Of a stretch of 64,000 nucleotides of DNA, positions 34,735-42,949 are shown one piece after another. The position numbers and the translations under genes were made by a program. Under the pieces are notes generated by a model. That model made no database searches and was not told the DNA's origin. It saw only the letters and a program-made list of their open reading frames with translations. Location of the stretch: NCBI RefSeq assembly GCF_008923245.1, contig NZ_WBOS01000003.1:372001-436000 (forward strand). Direction: 5' to 3'. How positions within the stretch are numbered: the stretch's first letter is position 1; each line of letters begins with the position of its first letter. This DNA comes from Cytobacillus depressus. GTDB taxonomy: Bacteria; Bacillota; Bacilli; Bacillales; Cytobacillaceae.

Positions 34735-34837
34735 AAAGGATATTTCTGTAGTAGTACAAGGTCCAGCAATAGGTCTACCCTCTGAAATTGTGGATAAAAG
34801 AAACACTTATAGGACATTAAAAAGTAAATTAATCTGA
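34715..34837 (+). pseudogene. WavE-family glycosyltransferase remnant
   Basis: A 40-codon frame overlaps the end of the preceding gene and reads MKKKITEKDISVVVQGPAIG with LPSEIVDKRNTYRTL next. The xISVVVQGP start is the N-terminal signature of WavE-type transferases (PF07507), normally about 300 aa. The frame ends at TGA 34835 and nothing related follows. A once-complete fourth transferase appears deleted. A terminator lies 58 bp after the stop. Confidence 0.65.
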
Positions 34838-34894
34838 TTACTATATAAATTAAGATAGATAACTATAAAACTAGTACTGAAAAAATCATTTTAT

Positions 34895-34930
34895 TAAGCT
34901 GTGGACATTATTTTTTCCACAGCTTTTGTC
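34895..34930 (+). terminator. Terminator of the glycosyltransferase operon
   Basis: AAGCTGTGGA pairs with TCCACAGCTT around CATTATTTTTT, followed by TTGTCTTT. Confidence 0.8.
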
Positions 34931-35024
34931 TTTCCCATTGGAAGGGAATTTTTACTTAGATATCTCAAAAACATTTACAATAGTTGTTTTTGATACATGA
35001 CCGTTTGAATTAAAGGAGAACAAA

Positions 35025-36089
35025 ATGCCAAACATTTCTTTAGTCATGATCGTAAAAAATGAAGAGGTACACTTGGAAGATTGTTTAGATTCAGTAAAAC
35101 ATTATGTTAATGAAATAGTAATTGTAGATACTGGTTCTACAGATAATACGATAGAAATAGCAAAGACATATGGCGCTAAAGTCTATGGATATACTTGGAC
35201 GAACGATTTTGCTGACGCCCGAAATTTTGCCTTATCTAAATCAACCTTAGACTGGAATTTGATTCTTGATGCAGATGAGCAAATTACCAGTTGGGATAAA
35301 GACAAAGTGAATAGTTTACTTAAAGACTTAAATTTTATTGGGAAAGTCGATATTAAAAGTAACTTTTTACAAAACAATGAAGAGCGGTTTTCACAGAATT
35401 TTATTTCGCGGCTTCTGCCCAAGGGAGCTTCGTATTTTGGGAGAATTCATGAGCAGGTAGTATCTGATCTTCCACGCATTGATCTGCCAATTGAAGTTTT
35501 TCATACTGGGTATTTTCAAACAGACAAGTCAGAGCGGAATCTCGCTATTTTAAATGAGGAACTTACTTGTTTTCCAAATAATTCATATATTTTATATCAG
35601 CTTGCCAGGCAATATAAAACAATGAATCTATATGAGGACGCCTTTAATTTTTTTAGGGAAAGCTTTCTGATCGCTGATCGTTCTGAAGGATATTTTACGG
35701 ATTTGGTAGTTAATTATATTTATACATTAATCGAATTAAAACAATATTATCCCGGATTTGAAATTATTGACCAGCTGAATGTGCCATTGGGAAGTAGTCC
35801 TGATTTTCAGTTTGTTTGTGGAATATTTTATATGAATTTTGTTTTAAGCGATGTAGCAAAAAATATGGATTTTCTCCCACTTATAGAGAGAGCCTACTTA
35901 ACTTGCCTTGTGTTAGGTGAACAAAAAGAAAGAGAAATTGTTGTAGGAACTGGTTCGTATTTAGCAGCTTATAATCTAGGTGTCTACTATGAAATGTTGA
36001 ATCAGAAAGAAAAGGCAAAATATTATTATAATATTTCATCAGCACAAAACTATAGCCCTGCTGAAATAAGATTAAAACCCCTTAAATAA
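35025..36089 (+). CDS. Family 2 glycosyltransferase with TPR-like C-terminus
   Basis: A 354-aa protein, clearly paralogous to the 622-aa transferase at 30.8 kb: MPNISLVMIVKNEEVHLEDC, VNEIVIVDTGSTDNTIEIAK, WTNDFADARNFALSKS and NLILDADEQITSWD. A shorter helical part follows (YILYQLARQYKTMNLYEDAF, YNLGVYYEMLNQKEKAKYYY). GGAG precedes the ATG. It is a separate unit between two terminating/initiating signals and immediately precedes the sigma-D promoter of flaG. A role in flagellin glycosylation is inferred from location. Confidence 0.85.
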   Translation: MPNISLVMIVKNEEVHLEDCLDSVKHYVNEIVIVDTGSTDNTIEIAKTYGAKVYGYTWTNDFADARNFALSKSTLDWNLILDADEQITSWDKDKVNSLLKDLNFIGKVDIKSNFLQNNEERFSQNFISRLLPKGASYFGRIHEQVVSDLPRIDLPIEVFHTGYFQTDKSERNLAILNEELTCFPNNSYILYQLARQYKTMNLYEDAFNFFRESFLIADRSEGYFTDLVVNYIYTLIELKQYYPGFEIIDQLNVPLGSSPDFQFVCGIFYMNFVLSDVAKNMDFLPLIERAYLTCLVLGEQKEREIVVGTGSYLAAYNLGVYYEMLNQKEKAKYYYNISSAQNYSPAEIRLKPLK

Positions 36090-36116
36090 TAAATATTTCG
36101 CAAAATAATCCGATGT
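36090..36116 (+). promoter_or_regulatory. Sigma-D promoter of flaG-fliDST
   Basis: TAAA (36090-36093), 15 bp, TCCGATGT (36109-36116). It starts at the base after the preceding stop codon. Confidence 0.75.
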
Positions 36117-36147
36117 AATAAATAGAACAATTAGTAGGGGGATGAAG

Positions 36148-36507
36148 ATGGGCTCTGTTGATTCAATTTCCAGAACTTCAGTTGATCATATTAGTTTAGA
36201 AACTAATAAATCTTTAAGAGGTCGGGGGCAACAAATACACAACTTAGAACAACAGCCTGAGAATAATACTAATATAGCAATAAGAGAAAATGACTTAAAA
36301 CAAGTAGTCACAGACATGAACCAAGTACTAGGAAATTCGCATACTTCTCTAAAGTATATGTACCACGAAAAGCTACAGAAATATTACGTAACTCTAATAA
36401 ACGATGAAACAAAGGAAACAGTAAGGGAAATACCACCTAAGAAGCTGTTAGACATGTATGCATCGATGAAGGAGTATTTAGGTTTATTTGTTGATAACAA
36501 GATTTAA
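36148..36507 (+). CDS. flaG: FlaG family protein (YvyC)
   Basis: A 119-aa FlaG-domain protein, linked to filament length or assembly in other flagellated bacteria. A low-complexity N-terminus precedes the FlaG core (LKQVVTDMNQVLGNSHTSLK, YYVTLINDETKETVREIPPKKLLDMYASMKEYLGLFVD). GGGGG (36137-36141) abuts the ATG at 36142 and is correctly spaced for the ATG at 36148, so the latter is used. fliD follows after 11 bp. Confidence 0.9.
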   Translation: MGSVDSISRTSVDHISLETNKSLRGRGQQIHNLEQQPENNTNIAIRENDLKQVVTDMNQVLGNSHTSLKYMYHEKLQKYYVTLINDETKETVREIPPKKLLDMYASMKEYLGLFVDNKI

Positions 36508-36518
36508 TGGAGGTCTAA

Positions 36519-38027
36519 ATGATTAATAATACAATGAGAATCACTGGATTTGCATCCGGCCTTGATACAAATGCGATTATTAGAGATTTAATGAAAGCGG
36601 AGCGGTTCCCATTAGACAAACTATTTCAGAAAAAAGAATGGCTTTCATGGCAACGTGATGCCTATAGAGATGTCAATCTGGAACTTAGCGCCTTTCAAAA
36701 AAAGGTAGACCAATTAAGATTTTCTAGTAGTTTTAATGGGTATAAGGCGACTTCCACTAATACAGCTAATGCATTAGCTTCTGCAAAAGGCAATGCAATA
36801 CAGGGATCGTATGAATTGGAAATCAATCAATTGGCTGAGGTTGCTAAAATTAAATCAGGTTCTGCCATTATTAACGTAGATGATAAAGCTGCAAAGGGAA
36901 TAGATAATGTATTACCACAAAATCAGGGTGACTCAACCTTTGAGATCAAGACTGCAAACGGAACAGCAACAATCACTGTTACTGAAAATGATACTTTCTC
37001 TTCCGTGGCTAGTAAAATCGGGGTAGCTACTGATCCCTCTGGAAAATCATTGGGATTAAGAGCATTCTTTGATGAAACAACAACTAGTTTTGTCATTACT
37101 ACAAAAGATATGGGAAAAGACCAAAGTATTGAGCTAACACATATGACAGGTGCTACAGATGTTGCTTCATTAATTTTTAATGGATCATCACCTACTAACC
37201 CTTCTTCTCCTCCATTTAAAGCTGAGGGAAGGAACGCGGAAATTACATTCGATGGAACTGTAATTAATAATTTACCCTCAAATAAGGTAACCGTTTACGG
37301 TATTGATTTGACGCTTTTAAAAGTAGGAACTACTACAACAGTTAATGTCGAATCCGATACAGAATCCATTTTCAACAATATTAAAGACTTTGTTGAAAGC
37401 TACAATTCCTTGATCGATAGTTTAAATTCGAAAGTGAAAGCCCCTCGTAATCGTGATTATCAGCCTTTAACAGCTGAGCAAAGAGAAAGTTTGTCAGAGA
37501 AAGAAGCTGAAAAGTGGGATGAGAAGGCTAAACAAGGTTTGTTATATAACGATCAAATTATTAGAAATACTTTAACCAATCTTAGAGGGAAAATGTATAA
37601 TGCTGTTTCAGGAATACCTAGCGGCCAGTTGAAGTTGCTTTCTGAAATTGGTATTAAATCTGCTTTTATGTCTGCGGATGGTAAGTTAGAAATCGATGAA
37701 GATATGTTAAAAGCAGCAATCGCTAACAATCCTAATGAGGTTGAAAAGTTGTTTACGAGCGATGATGGGATTGCTACGAGAATATATGATGAAGTGGGTA
37801 AATCAATAGAAAGTTTAAACAAAAAGGCAGGCCGCCCAAATACTGCGATCAATCTTGATATTAGCTCGCTTGGCGGTTCAATTAAAGAAGTTTCCACTCA
37901 AATGAAAACATGGGAAGATAAGCTAAAATTGATCGAAAATCGCTATTGGAGGCAATTTACAGCTATGGAACAAGCAATTAATAAGATGAACGCTCAAAGT
38001 AGTTCCATACTTGGGATGATCGGCTAA
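36519..38027 (+). CDS. fliD: Flagellar cap protein FliD
   Basis: A 502-aa filament cap (HAP2). The N-terminal MRITGFASGLDTNAIIRDLM is diagnostic. The middle D2-D3 region contains GSYELEINQLAEVAKIKSG. The C-terminal FliD_C domain has VESYNSLIDSLNSKVKAP and ends in a coiled-coil (WRQFTAMEQAINKMNAQSSS). GGAGGT precedes the start. It is co-transcribed with flaG, fliS and fliT. Confidence 0.96.
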   Translation: MINNTMRITGFASGLDTNAIIRDLMKAERFPLDKLFQKKEWLSWQRDAYRDVNLELSAFQKKVDQLRFSSSFNGYKATSTNTANALASAKGNAIQGSYELEINQLAEVAKIKSGSAIINVDDKAAKGIDNVLPQNQGDSTFEIKTANGTATITVTENDTFSSVASKIGVATDPSGKSLGLRAFFDETTTSFVITTKDMGKDQSIELTHMTGATDVASLIFNGSSPTNPSSPPFKAEGRNAEITFDGTVINNLPSNKVTVYGIDLTLLKVGTTTTVNVESDTESIFNNIKDFVESYNSLIDSLNSKVKAPRNRDYQPLTAEQRESLSEKEAEKWDEKAKQGLLYNDQIIRNTLTNLRGKMYNAVSGIPSGQLKLLSEIGIKSAFMSADGKLEIDEDMLKAAIANNPNEVEKLFTSDDGIATRIYDEVGKSIESLNKKAGRPNTAINLDISSLGGSIKEVSTQMKTWEDKLKLIENRYWRQFTAMEQAINKMNAQSSSILGMIG

Positions 38028-38066
38028 TTTAGATCGCAGAACGTATTTTAGGAGGGAATTTTTAAT

Positions 38067-38462
38067 ATGCAGAAACCATTCGAGGCCTATCAACAGAACG
38101 CTGTTTTAACCGCTTCTCCTGGAGAATTGACACTAATGCTTTACAATGGGTGCTTAAAATTTTTAAACCATGCGAAAAAAGCTGTTCAAGATAAAAATAT
38201 CGAAGCGAAGCATACTAATCTTTCAAAAGCACAAAATATTATTTCGGAGTTAATCGTTACTCTCAATTTTGATTATCCTATTTCAAAGGATATGAGAAAA
38301 TTATATGATTATATGAATCGTAGGTTAGTAGAAGCAAATATTAAGAATGATATAGCTATCATAAGTGAAGTAGAAGGTTTAATAACAGAATTCCGCGATA
38401 CCTGGAAGGAAGCTTTGATTATCTATCGTAAGAAACAATATAGTTCAAGTGGGCTTGTTTAA
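38067..38462 (+). CDS. fliS: Flagellin chaperone FliS
   Basis: A 131-aa helical export chaperone for flagellin. Signature segments are YQQNAVLTASPGELTLMLYN, GCLKFLNHAKKAV and ISELIVTLNFDYPISKDMRK. AGGAGGG precedes the ATG. Its stop overlaps the fliT start as TAATG. Confidence 0.96.
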   Translation: MQKPFEAYQQNAVLTASPGELTLMLYNGCLKFLNHAKKAVQDKNIEAKHTNLSKAQNIISELIVTLNFDYPISKDMRKLYDYMNRRLVEANIKNDIAIISEVEGLITEFRDTWKEALIIYRKKQYSSSGLV

Positions 38463-38809
38463 TGGACAGCATAGACGAGCTATATGCAATTACAAATCAA
38501 TTAAGATCTTCTATTATATTCAAGAAACATAATGATACGGATAAGCAAATTGAAGAATTAACCTTGTATCTAGATAAGCGTGGAAAGATATTGGATAGTG
38601 TGAATCGAGATTTATTGACAAGCGAAGAAAAGAAAAAGCTGAAAGAGATTTATATAATTAGCGAAGAGATCACGAAGTGTATGGAGAAGATTAAAGCATC
38701 CATTCAGCAGAATATTATACAGACAAAAAAAGGGCAGACAGCATTTAAAGGATATAATGATTCCTATGCACTTTCAGCTGATGGATATTATTTTGATAAG
38801 AGAAAATAA
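38462..38809 (+). CDS. fliT: Flagellar protein FliT
   Basis: A 115-aa mostly helical protein overlapping fliS by one base, the standard position of fliT, a chaperone for FliD. Sequence conservation in this family is weak, so the call rests on size, helical content and location. A terminator-like hairpin follows. Confidence 0.82.
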   Translation: MDSIDELYAITNQLRSSIIFKKHNDTDKQIEELTLYLDKRGKILDSVNRDLLTSEEKKKLKEIYIISEEITKCMEKIKASIQQNIIQTKKGQTAFKGYNDSYALSADGYYFDKRK

Positions 38810-38864
38810 ATTTAGCTTACGACCCTATTGATATAGGGATGCTAATAAAAAAAGAGTGTATCTA

Positions 38865-38900
38865 AATAACCTGCTTACTAAAAAGCGGGTTATTACTTTT
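38865..38900 (+). terminator. Terminator after fliT
   Basis: AATAACCTGCTT pairs with AAGCGGGTTATT (one T-G) around ACTAAA, then ACTTTT. The T-run is short. Confidence 0.6.
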
Positions 38901-39011
38901 GGGCAATTATATGAAATATTGTTTAGTCAATGTTAATCCTCTGTGCATCTTCACATTCCCCACTTCCAGCCGATAAAACCAGTAGAACAATTTGTCCGGA
39001 GTGATTTTCCA

Positions 39012-40922
39012 ATGCAAGTAAACAATCTATTTATGGGACTACCATTACAAATCAACGATAGTACTTCTTCCTTTCGTGCTGGTGAAGTTGTACAGGCTGT
39101 AATTAAGGAAAGATTGGACCAAAATCAGGCAACCGTCATGATGAAAGGGCAGGAGTTTACTGCTAAGTTTGAGGGAAATATCCCGCCTACCGATCGGTTT
39201 TTCGTGAGTGTTGTTCGTTTTGATGAAAATGGACAGGTCATTATTAAGCCCAGTTCAGCTCCTCCTGCAAATAATTCAATAAATGATATGCTGAAAATGG
39301 GGGTAGATCCGGCTTCTCATCCAGAGTTAAGAGAGTCGATTCAATTTTTGACTAATAAAGGTTACCGCTTAGATAAGGAAGCAATTGCAAATCTTAAACA
39401 GTTTTTAGAAAAAAGTCCTGGCAGCTTTGAAGATAAATTGAAGACCATCCAAGGATTGGCGCAAAGGAAATTAGAAATTACAGTTGCACATCTTTCGGCT
39501 GTCCACAGCGCGTTGAATGGAAAAGGGGCAGTTAGTCTATTATTTAATTCTTTTCAAGACTTGCTAGAAGAATTAGGTCAGTTTCATTCAGATCAGGGAA
39601 TAAATCTTTTACAAGCTTCAGAAAGTATTATCGATAGCCGGGGTTTAGACGTTCAAGTAGAATCTAACGACCTCGCTTCTTCGAACAACATGAAAACAGA
39701 AATAGCAAATGAGAATATAGAAGAGCCTTCCCAGCTTCAAAAGGGAGATACACTTATCGATGAGCGACCTATAATGGATGAAGTTGCTCAAACCTTAAAC
39801 TTGGCCTCAAAAAATATACTAGTAACAGAGATTACGAAAAAGCTCTCTCAAATGACGATCAATTTTAACACGATGAAGCGTGATGCTGTAAAATTTTTAG
39901 ACCATATCAATCACACATTCGTCGAGAATAAACCAATTCCAGCTGCACAAGTGAAACAGCTGCTTGAATCTGCGATAAACAAGCTGGACAATGCTATTTT
40001 AAAAGGCGATTACATGCTTTATACGGACATGGGTACGGAGAAAGAGCTGTTATCAGCGAGCTCACAACTTGCAAAGGCACGTGATCTAATTGCAAAAGGA
40101 AGTCATACAGAAGCTAATCAAATTGTAAAAGAGGTTAAAGCTTTACTCGATACGATCCATTTTAAGCCTGCCGTGTCAAAAGTGATGCATTTTGTCTCTG
40201 AGCAAAGCTTATTGCAAAAAGAGATGAATGCGTCAAGGCCATTAATTAACGAGCTCCAGCAAGTCATGAAGCCAATTTTTGAGCAAGAAAATTCCGCGAG
40301 GCATATGTTTGAAACAGTTAAGCGCATGGGACTTGTTCATGAGAATCAAACGGCGAATGTTTTAATAGGCAATTCAAAAGGGGAGACGGAACCGAATTTG
40401 AAGTCGGCTTTAATGAAGTTGATCCAACTAGAAGAAGGACAGCCTAGAACCGTCCAGCCATTGGAACAAGCTTTAACAAACTTAACAGGGCAGCAATTGC
40501 TAAATAAGCCTGATTCGTCAGGGATGCAAAACTTATTCATGCAGCTTCCTTTAATGCTTGAAAACAAAATGGAAAATGTGAAGGTTTTCGTTAATTCTCA
40601 GAAAAAGGGAAAAGGCATTGATTGGGAGAACTGCAGTTTATATTTTGTGCTGGAAACAAAAAAGCTCGGAGAAATTGGGATTCTCGTCAATGCGAATAAT
40701 CGTAATCTCTCCATTACTTTAAAAACGAATCGTCAAGGCCTAGCCGCAAAAGCGGAGAAATTTATGGATGCTTCCATTGATCGGTTAAATGAAATAGGAT
40801 ACAAAGTAGGGACGATCCATTTTAAACCATTCGGGGATCAGGTGGAAGAGAATAAAATAATGACAGCACCTAAAGTAGAAACACAAACTTCCTTAGAGAG
40901 AGGATATGATTTTAAAGTATGA
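39012..40922 (+). CDS. FliK-like (flagellar hook-length control C-terminal domain) protein
   Basis: A 636-aa protein resembling B. subtilis YlqG. The C-terminal ~100 residues (IDWENCSLYFVLETKKLGEI, then GILVNANNRNLSITLKTNRQ) match the Flg_hook type domain of FliK. The rest is long, polar and helical with no membrane segment. A GTG at 38943 opens the frame but has no ribosome binding site. GGAGTG at 38998-39003 supports ATG 39012 (MQVNNLFMGLPLQIND). It overlaps the next gene by 4 bp (ATGA). In B. subtilis the ylqG/ylqH pair lies elsewhere, so placement after fliT is notable. Function unproven. Confidence 0.75.
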   Translation: MQVNNLFMGLPLQINDSTSSFRAGEVVQAVIKERLDQNQATVMMKGQEFTAKFEGNIPPTDRFFVSVVRFDENGQVIIKPSSAPPANNSINDMLKMGVDPASHPELRESIQFLTNKGYRLDKEAIANLKQFLEKSPGSFEDKLKTIQGLAQRKLEITVAHLSAVHSALNGKGAVSLLFNSFQDLLEELGQFHSDQGINLLQASESIIDSRGLDVQVESNDLASSNNMKTEIANENIEEPSQLQKGDTLIDERPIMDEVAQTLNLASKNILVTEITKKLSQMTINFNTMKRDAVKFLDHINHTFVENKPIPAAQVKQLLESAINKLDNAILKGDYMLYTDMGTEKELLSASSQLAKARDLIAKGSHTEANQIVKEVKALLDTIHFKPAVSKVMHFVSEQSLLQKEMNASRPLINELQQVMKPIFEQENSARHMFETVKRMGLVHENQTANVLIGNSKGETEPNLKSALMKLIQLEEGQPRTVQPLEQALTNLTGQQLLNKPDSSGMQNLFMQLPLMLENKMENVKVFVNSQKKGKGIDWENCSLYFVLETKKLGEIGILVNANNRNLSITLKTNRQGLAAKAEKFMDASIDRLNEIGYKVGTIHFKPFGDQVEENKIMTAPKVETQTSLERGYDFKV

Positions 40923-41191
40923 TTCCTCGGCAAAATATTCGAAAACCATTCATTGGTCCATCTCTCGCAAATCCTTATAATAATGATGAAGAAAGAAATT
41001 CAACAAATGAAGCAGAGCAATTTGCTCAAAAAATGATTGATGCTGCGCAAAAAGGAAATATCCAAATTCAAGAGGATCCTACCTTACTTAAGCATTTAAT
41101 TAAGGTAAACCTTGGCGATTCAGTCCCTCCGCAATTATACGGACTCATTTCCGAAATTCTTTATTTTATGAAAGAGATAGAGAAAGAGTAA
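40919..41191 (+). CDS. Short FlhB-like C-terminal domain protein (YlqH-related)
   Basis: A 90-aa protein whose second half (AQKMIDAAQKGNIQIQEDPT, then LLKHLI, SVPPQLYGLISEILYFM) matches the end of FlhB/YscU and of B. subtilis YlqH. The first ~40 residues lack the ALKYD and APKVVAKG segments that YlqH and FlhB share. Only the terminal helices of the export-gate switch domain remain. The start overlaps the FliK-like gene stop as ATGA. Pairing with a FliK-like partner mirrors the FliK-FlhB interaction, which is an inference. Confidence 0.75.
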   Translation: MIPRQNIRKPFIGPSLANPYNNDEERNSTNEAEQFAQKMIDAAQKGNIQIQEDPTLLKHLIKVNLGDSVPPQLYGLISEILYFMKEIEKE

Positions 41192-41209
41192 CAGTTCAGA
41201 AGGTGTGAA

Positions 41210-41653
41210 ATGATGGAAGTCAACAGAGTTGGAAAAAATACAATTTTAAATAAAATAGGCTCAAATGCAAATGTGGCGAAAGGCTCAATTACCTTCCAAT
41301 CAGTGATGAATAAAAATCAAAATGAGCAAGCATTAGAGCTCCTTCAAGCGAAAATCAAGGATATTGAAGAACAGGGGAAAAAGCTGAGCGAGCTGCGCAC
41401 TGTTGACAGTCTTCGAGCCTATAAAAAAATGGTGAAGGACTTTTTGAGGTATGCAGTGGACAATGGGCTAGAGCTTCAGGAGAATTTCGGCTTTAATCAG
41501 CGAGGATCAACAAGAATTCATAGAGTGGTTAAGGAAGTGGATAAAAAGCTCATTGACTTGACTAATTCAGTTCTTGAACAGGAATCTGGCTCTTTGGATA
41601 TTTTAAATAAGGTTGGCGAAATTAAGGGAATGTTGATTAATATTTATACTTAA
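41210..41653 (+). CDS. yaaR: YaaR family (DUF327) protein
   Basis: A 147-aa protein with the YaaR signatures KIKDIEEQGKKLSELRTVDS, YKKMVKDFLRYAVDNGLELQ and IHRVVKEVDKKLIDLTNSVL. It is helical and soluble. Its role is unknown, although YaaR-family genes often accompany flagellar genes. AAGGTG precedes tandem ATGs at 41210 and 41213. Presence next to the FlhB-like gene supports a flagellar connection. Confidence 0.85.
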   Translation: MMEVNRVGKNTILNKIGSNANVAKGSITFQSVMNKNQNEQALELLQAKIKDIEEQGKKLSELRTVDSLRAYKKMVKDFLRYAVDNGLELQENFGFNQRGSTRIHRVVKEVDKKLIDLTNSVLEQESGSLDILNKVGEIKGMLINIYT

Positions 41654-42060
41654 CTTTTGTGAACTAACTGTCTAAAGGCGGCTAGTTTAAGGGGTAGTAG
41701 TTTATTTCTCCTGCCCCTCCTAGTAATCAGTCCTTATCAAACACCAACAACCGGCTAAATACTATATCTAAATCAATTTTATATATATGAAAATAAGTCT
41801 GATCGAACAGTGTCATTTTTTTCATCAATAGGCCTTCTTTGCTTTCCCACTTATCCGTTCAATTAACCCAATCCTTCACACTTCCGATAAATTCCACAAT
41901 CTTTTTTCCTGTACTAGCAGGAGTTTTATGGGGTAAAATAGAAATATAAACATATAGTCTTTTTAATAAGACTTAGCGCACTTTTAAAAGGTGCCGGTTT
42001 ATTAAAGGGCAGCTCTTGAAAGATGTGCAGCATTTGTATATGAAAAGGAGGAGTTCGCTT
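41654..42060 (+). other. yaaR-hpf intergenic region
   Basis: No gene is supported in these ~400 bp. An 8-bp hairpin (AGGGGTAG 41690-41697 with CTGCCCCT 41711-41718) lacks a T-run. The frame extending hpf upstream to 42016 has no ribosome binding site. hpf promoters of sigma-B/H type were looked for; no convincing pair was found. Confidence 0.5.
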
Positions 42061-42612
42061 ATGAATTTTAACATTCGTGGTGAAAACATTGAGGTAACTC
42101 CAGCAATTCGAGAGTATGTAGAGAAGAAAATTGCTAAGTTAGAAAGATATTTTACTGAAACTCCTGAATCAACTGTACATGTTAATTTGAAGACGTATCA
42201 AGATAAATCATCTAAAGTAGAAGTAACGATTCCTATGCCGAATTTAGTTCTTCGTGCAGAGGAAGTTCACGATGATATGTATGCAGGAATTGATTTAATT
42301 ACTGATAAACTTGAGCGTCAAATTCGCAAGCATAAAACAAAGGTTAACCGCAAGTTCCGTGAAAAAGGCAATGTTCCAGCCATGTTCGTTACGCTGGAGG
42401 ATTCCGATAGAGCCAATGCAGATGATGAGCATGAGCTTGAAGTGGTTCGCCAAAAGAGCTTCGATTTAAAACCAATGGATAGCGAAGAAGCGATCCTTCA
42501 AATGAACATGTTAGGTCACAGCTTCTATGTGTTTACAAATGCTGAAACAAGTCTGACGAACGTAGTCTATAAGCGTAAAGATGGCCGCTATGGCTTGATT
42601 GAAGCACAATAA
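42061..42612 (+). CDS. hpf: Long-form ribosome hibernation promoting factor
   Basis: A 183-aa HPF (YvyD) that dimerises 70S ribosomes into 100S particles in stationary phase. The N-terminal HPF/RaiA domain is MNFNIRGENIEVTPAIREYV with ETPESTVHVNLKTYQ, EVTIPMPNLVLRAEE and DDMYAGIDLITDKLERQI. A charged linker leads to the dimerisation domain (residues ~125-183, SFDLKPMDSEEAILQMNMLG and VVYKRKDGRYGLIE). AAAAGGAGG fits ATG 42061. A strong terminator follows. Confidence 0.96.
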   Translation: MNFNIRGENIEVTPAIREYVEKKIAKLERYFTETPESTVHVNLKTYQDKSSKVEVTIPMPNLVLRAEEVHDDMYAGIDLITDKLERQIRKHKTKVNRKFREKGNVPAMFVTLEDSDRANADDEHELEVVRQKSFDLKPMDSEEAILQMNMLGHSFYVFTNAETSLTNVVYKRKDGRYGLIEAQ

Positions 42613-42671
42613 ATAGTAAAATACGGAGCTGCGTTCAAGTGCAGTTCCATTGAAAATTGATATTTAAGGAC

Positions 42672-42720
42672 AAAGGGGCATCCGTAGCCGAAGAAACGAC
42701 TATCGGATGTCCCTTTTTTA
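42672..42720 (+). terminator. Terminator of hpf
   Basis: AAAGGGGCATCCG pairs with CGGATGTCCCTTT (one G-T), followed by a T-run. Confidence 0.88.
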
Positions 42721-42789
42721 TATGCCTCCCAATTTTCCGCAAATCTTCTCCTAAATAAGCCCTTTTATAATTAAAATATTTTAATGATT

Positions 42790-42798
42790 TGGTATAAT
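42790..42798 (+). promoter_or_regulatory. Extended -10 promoter of the DUF1028 gene
   Basis: TGGTATAAT with only a weak -35 (TTAAAA near 42771). It gives a leader of about 140 nt containing the inverted GGACA boxes described next. Confidence 0.5.
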
Positions 42799-42825
42799 TG
42801 AAATTATAAAATTAAAAGGGTAATA

Positions 42826-42914
42826 ATGGACACTTCGGCCGAAATCAAAAGAAGAAAAGGTCGTCAAAAAAGAATAACGGACATTTCAAGCGAACCCATA
42901 CACGAAAATGTCCG
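42826..42914. other. GGACA-box stem region upstream of the DUF1028 gene
   Basis: ATGGACA (42826-42832), ACGGACA (42877-42883) and TGTCCG (42909-42914) lie here. CGGACATTT (42878-42886) pairs with AAATGTCCG over a 19-nt loop. The boxes resemble those of the REP-like units, but spacing differs and the palindromic head is absent. Confidence 0.4.
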
Positions 42915-42949
42915 TCTCACCGAATTTGCAATATAAAGGGGGACTCACA

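Noticed and set aside
41910..41945. Sigma-B or sigma-H promoter for hpf
   Set aside because: GGGTAA and AGGAG-like pieces occur, but no -35/-10 pair with correct spacing was found.
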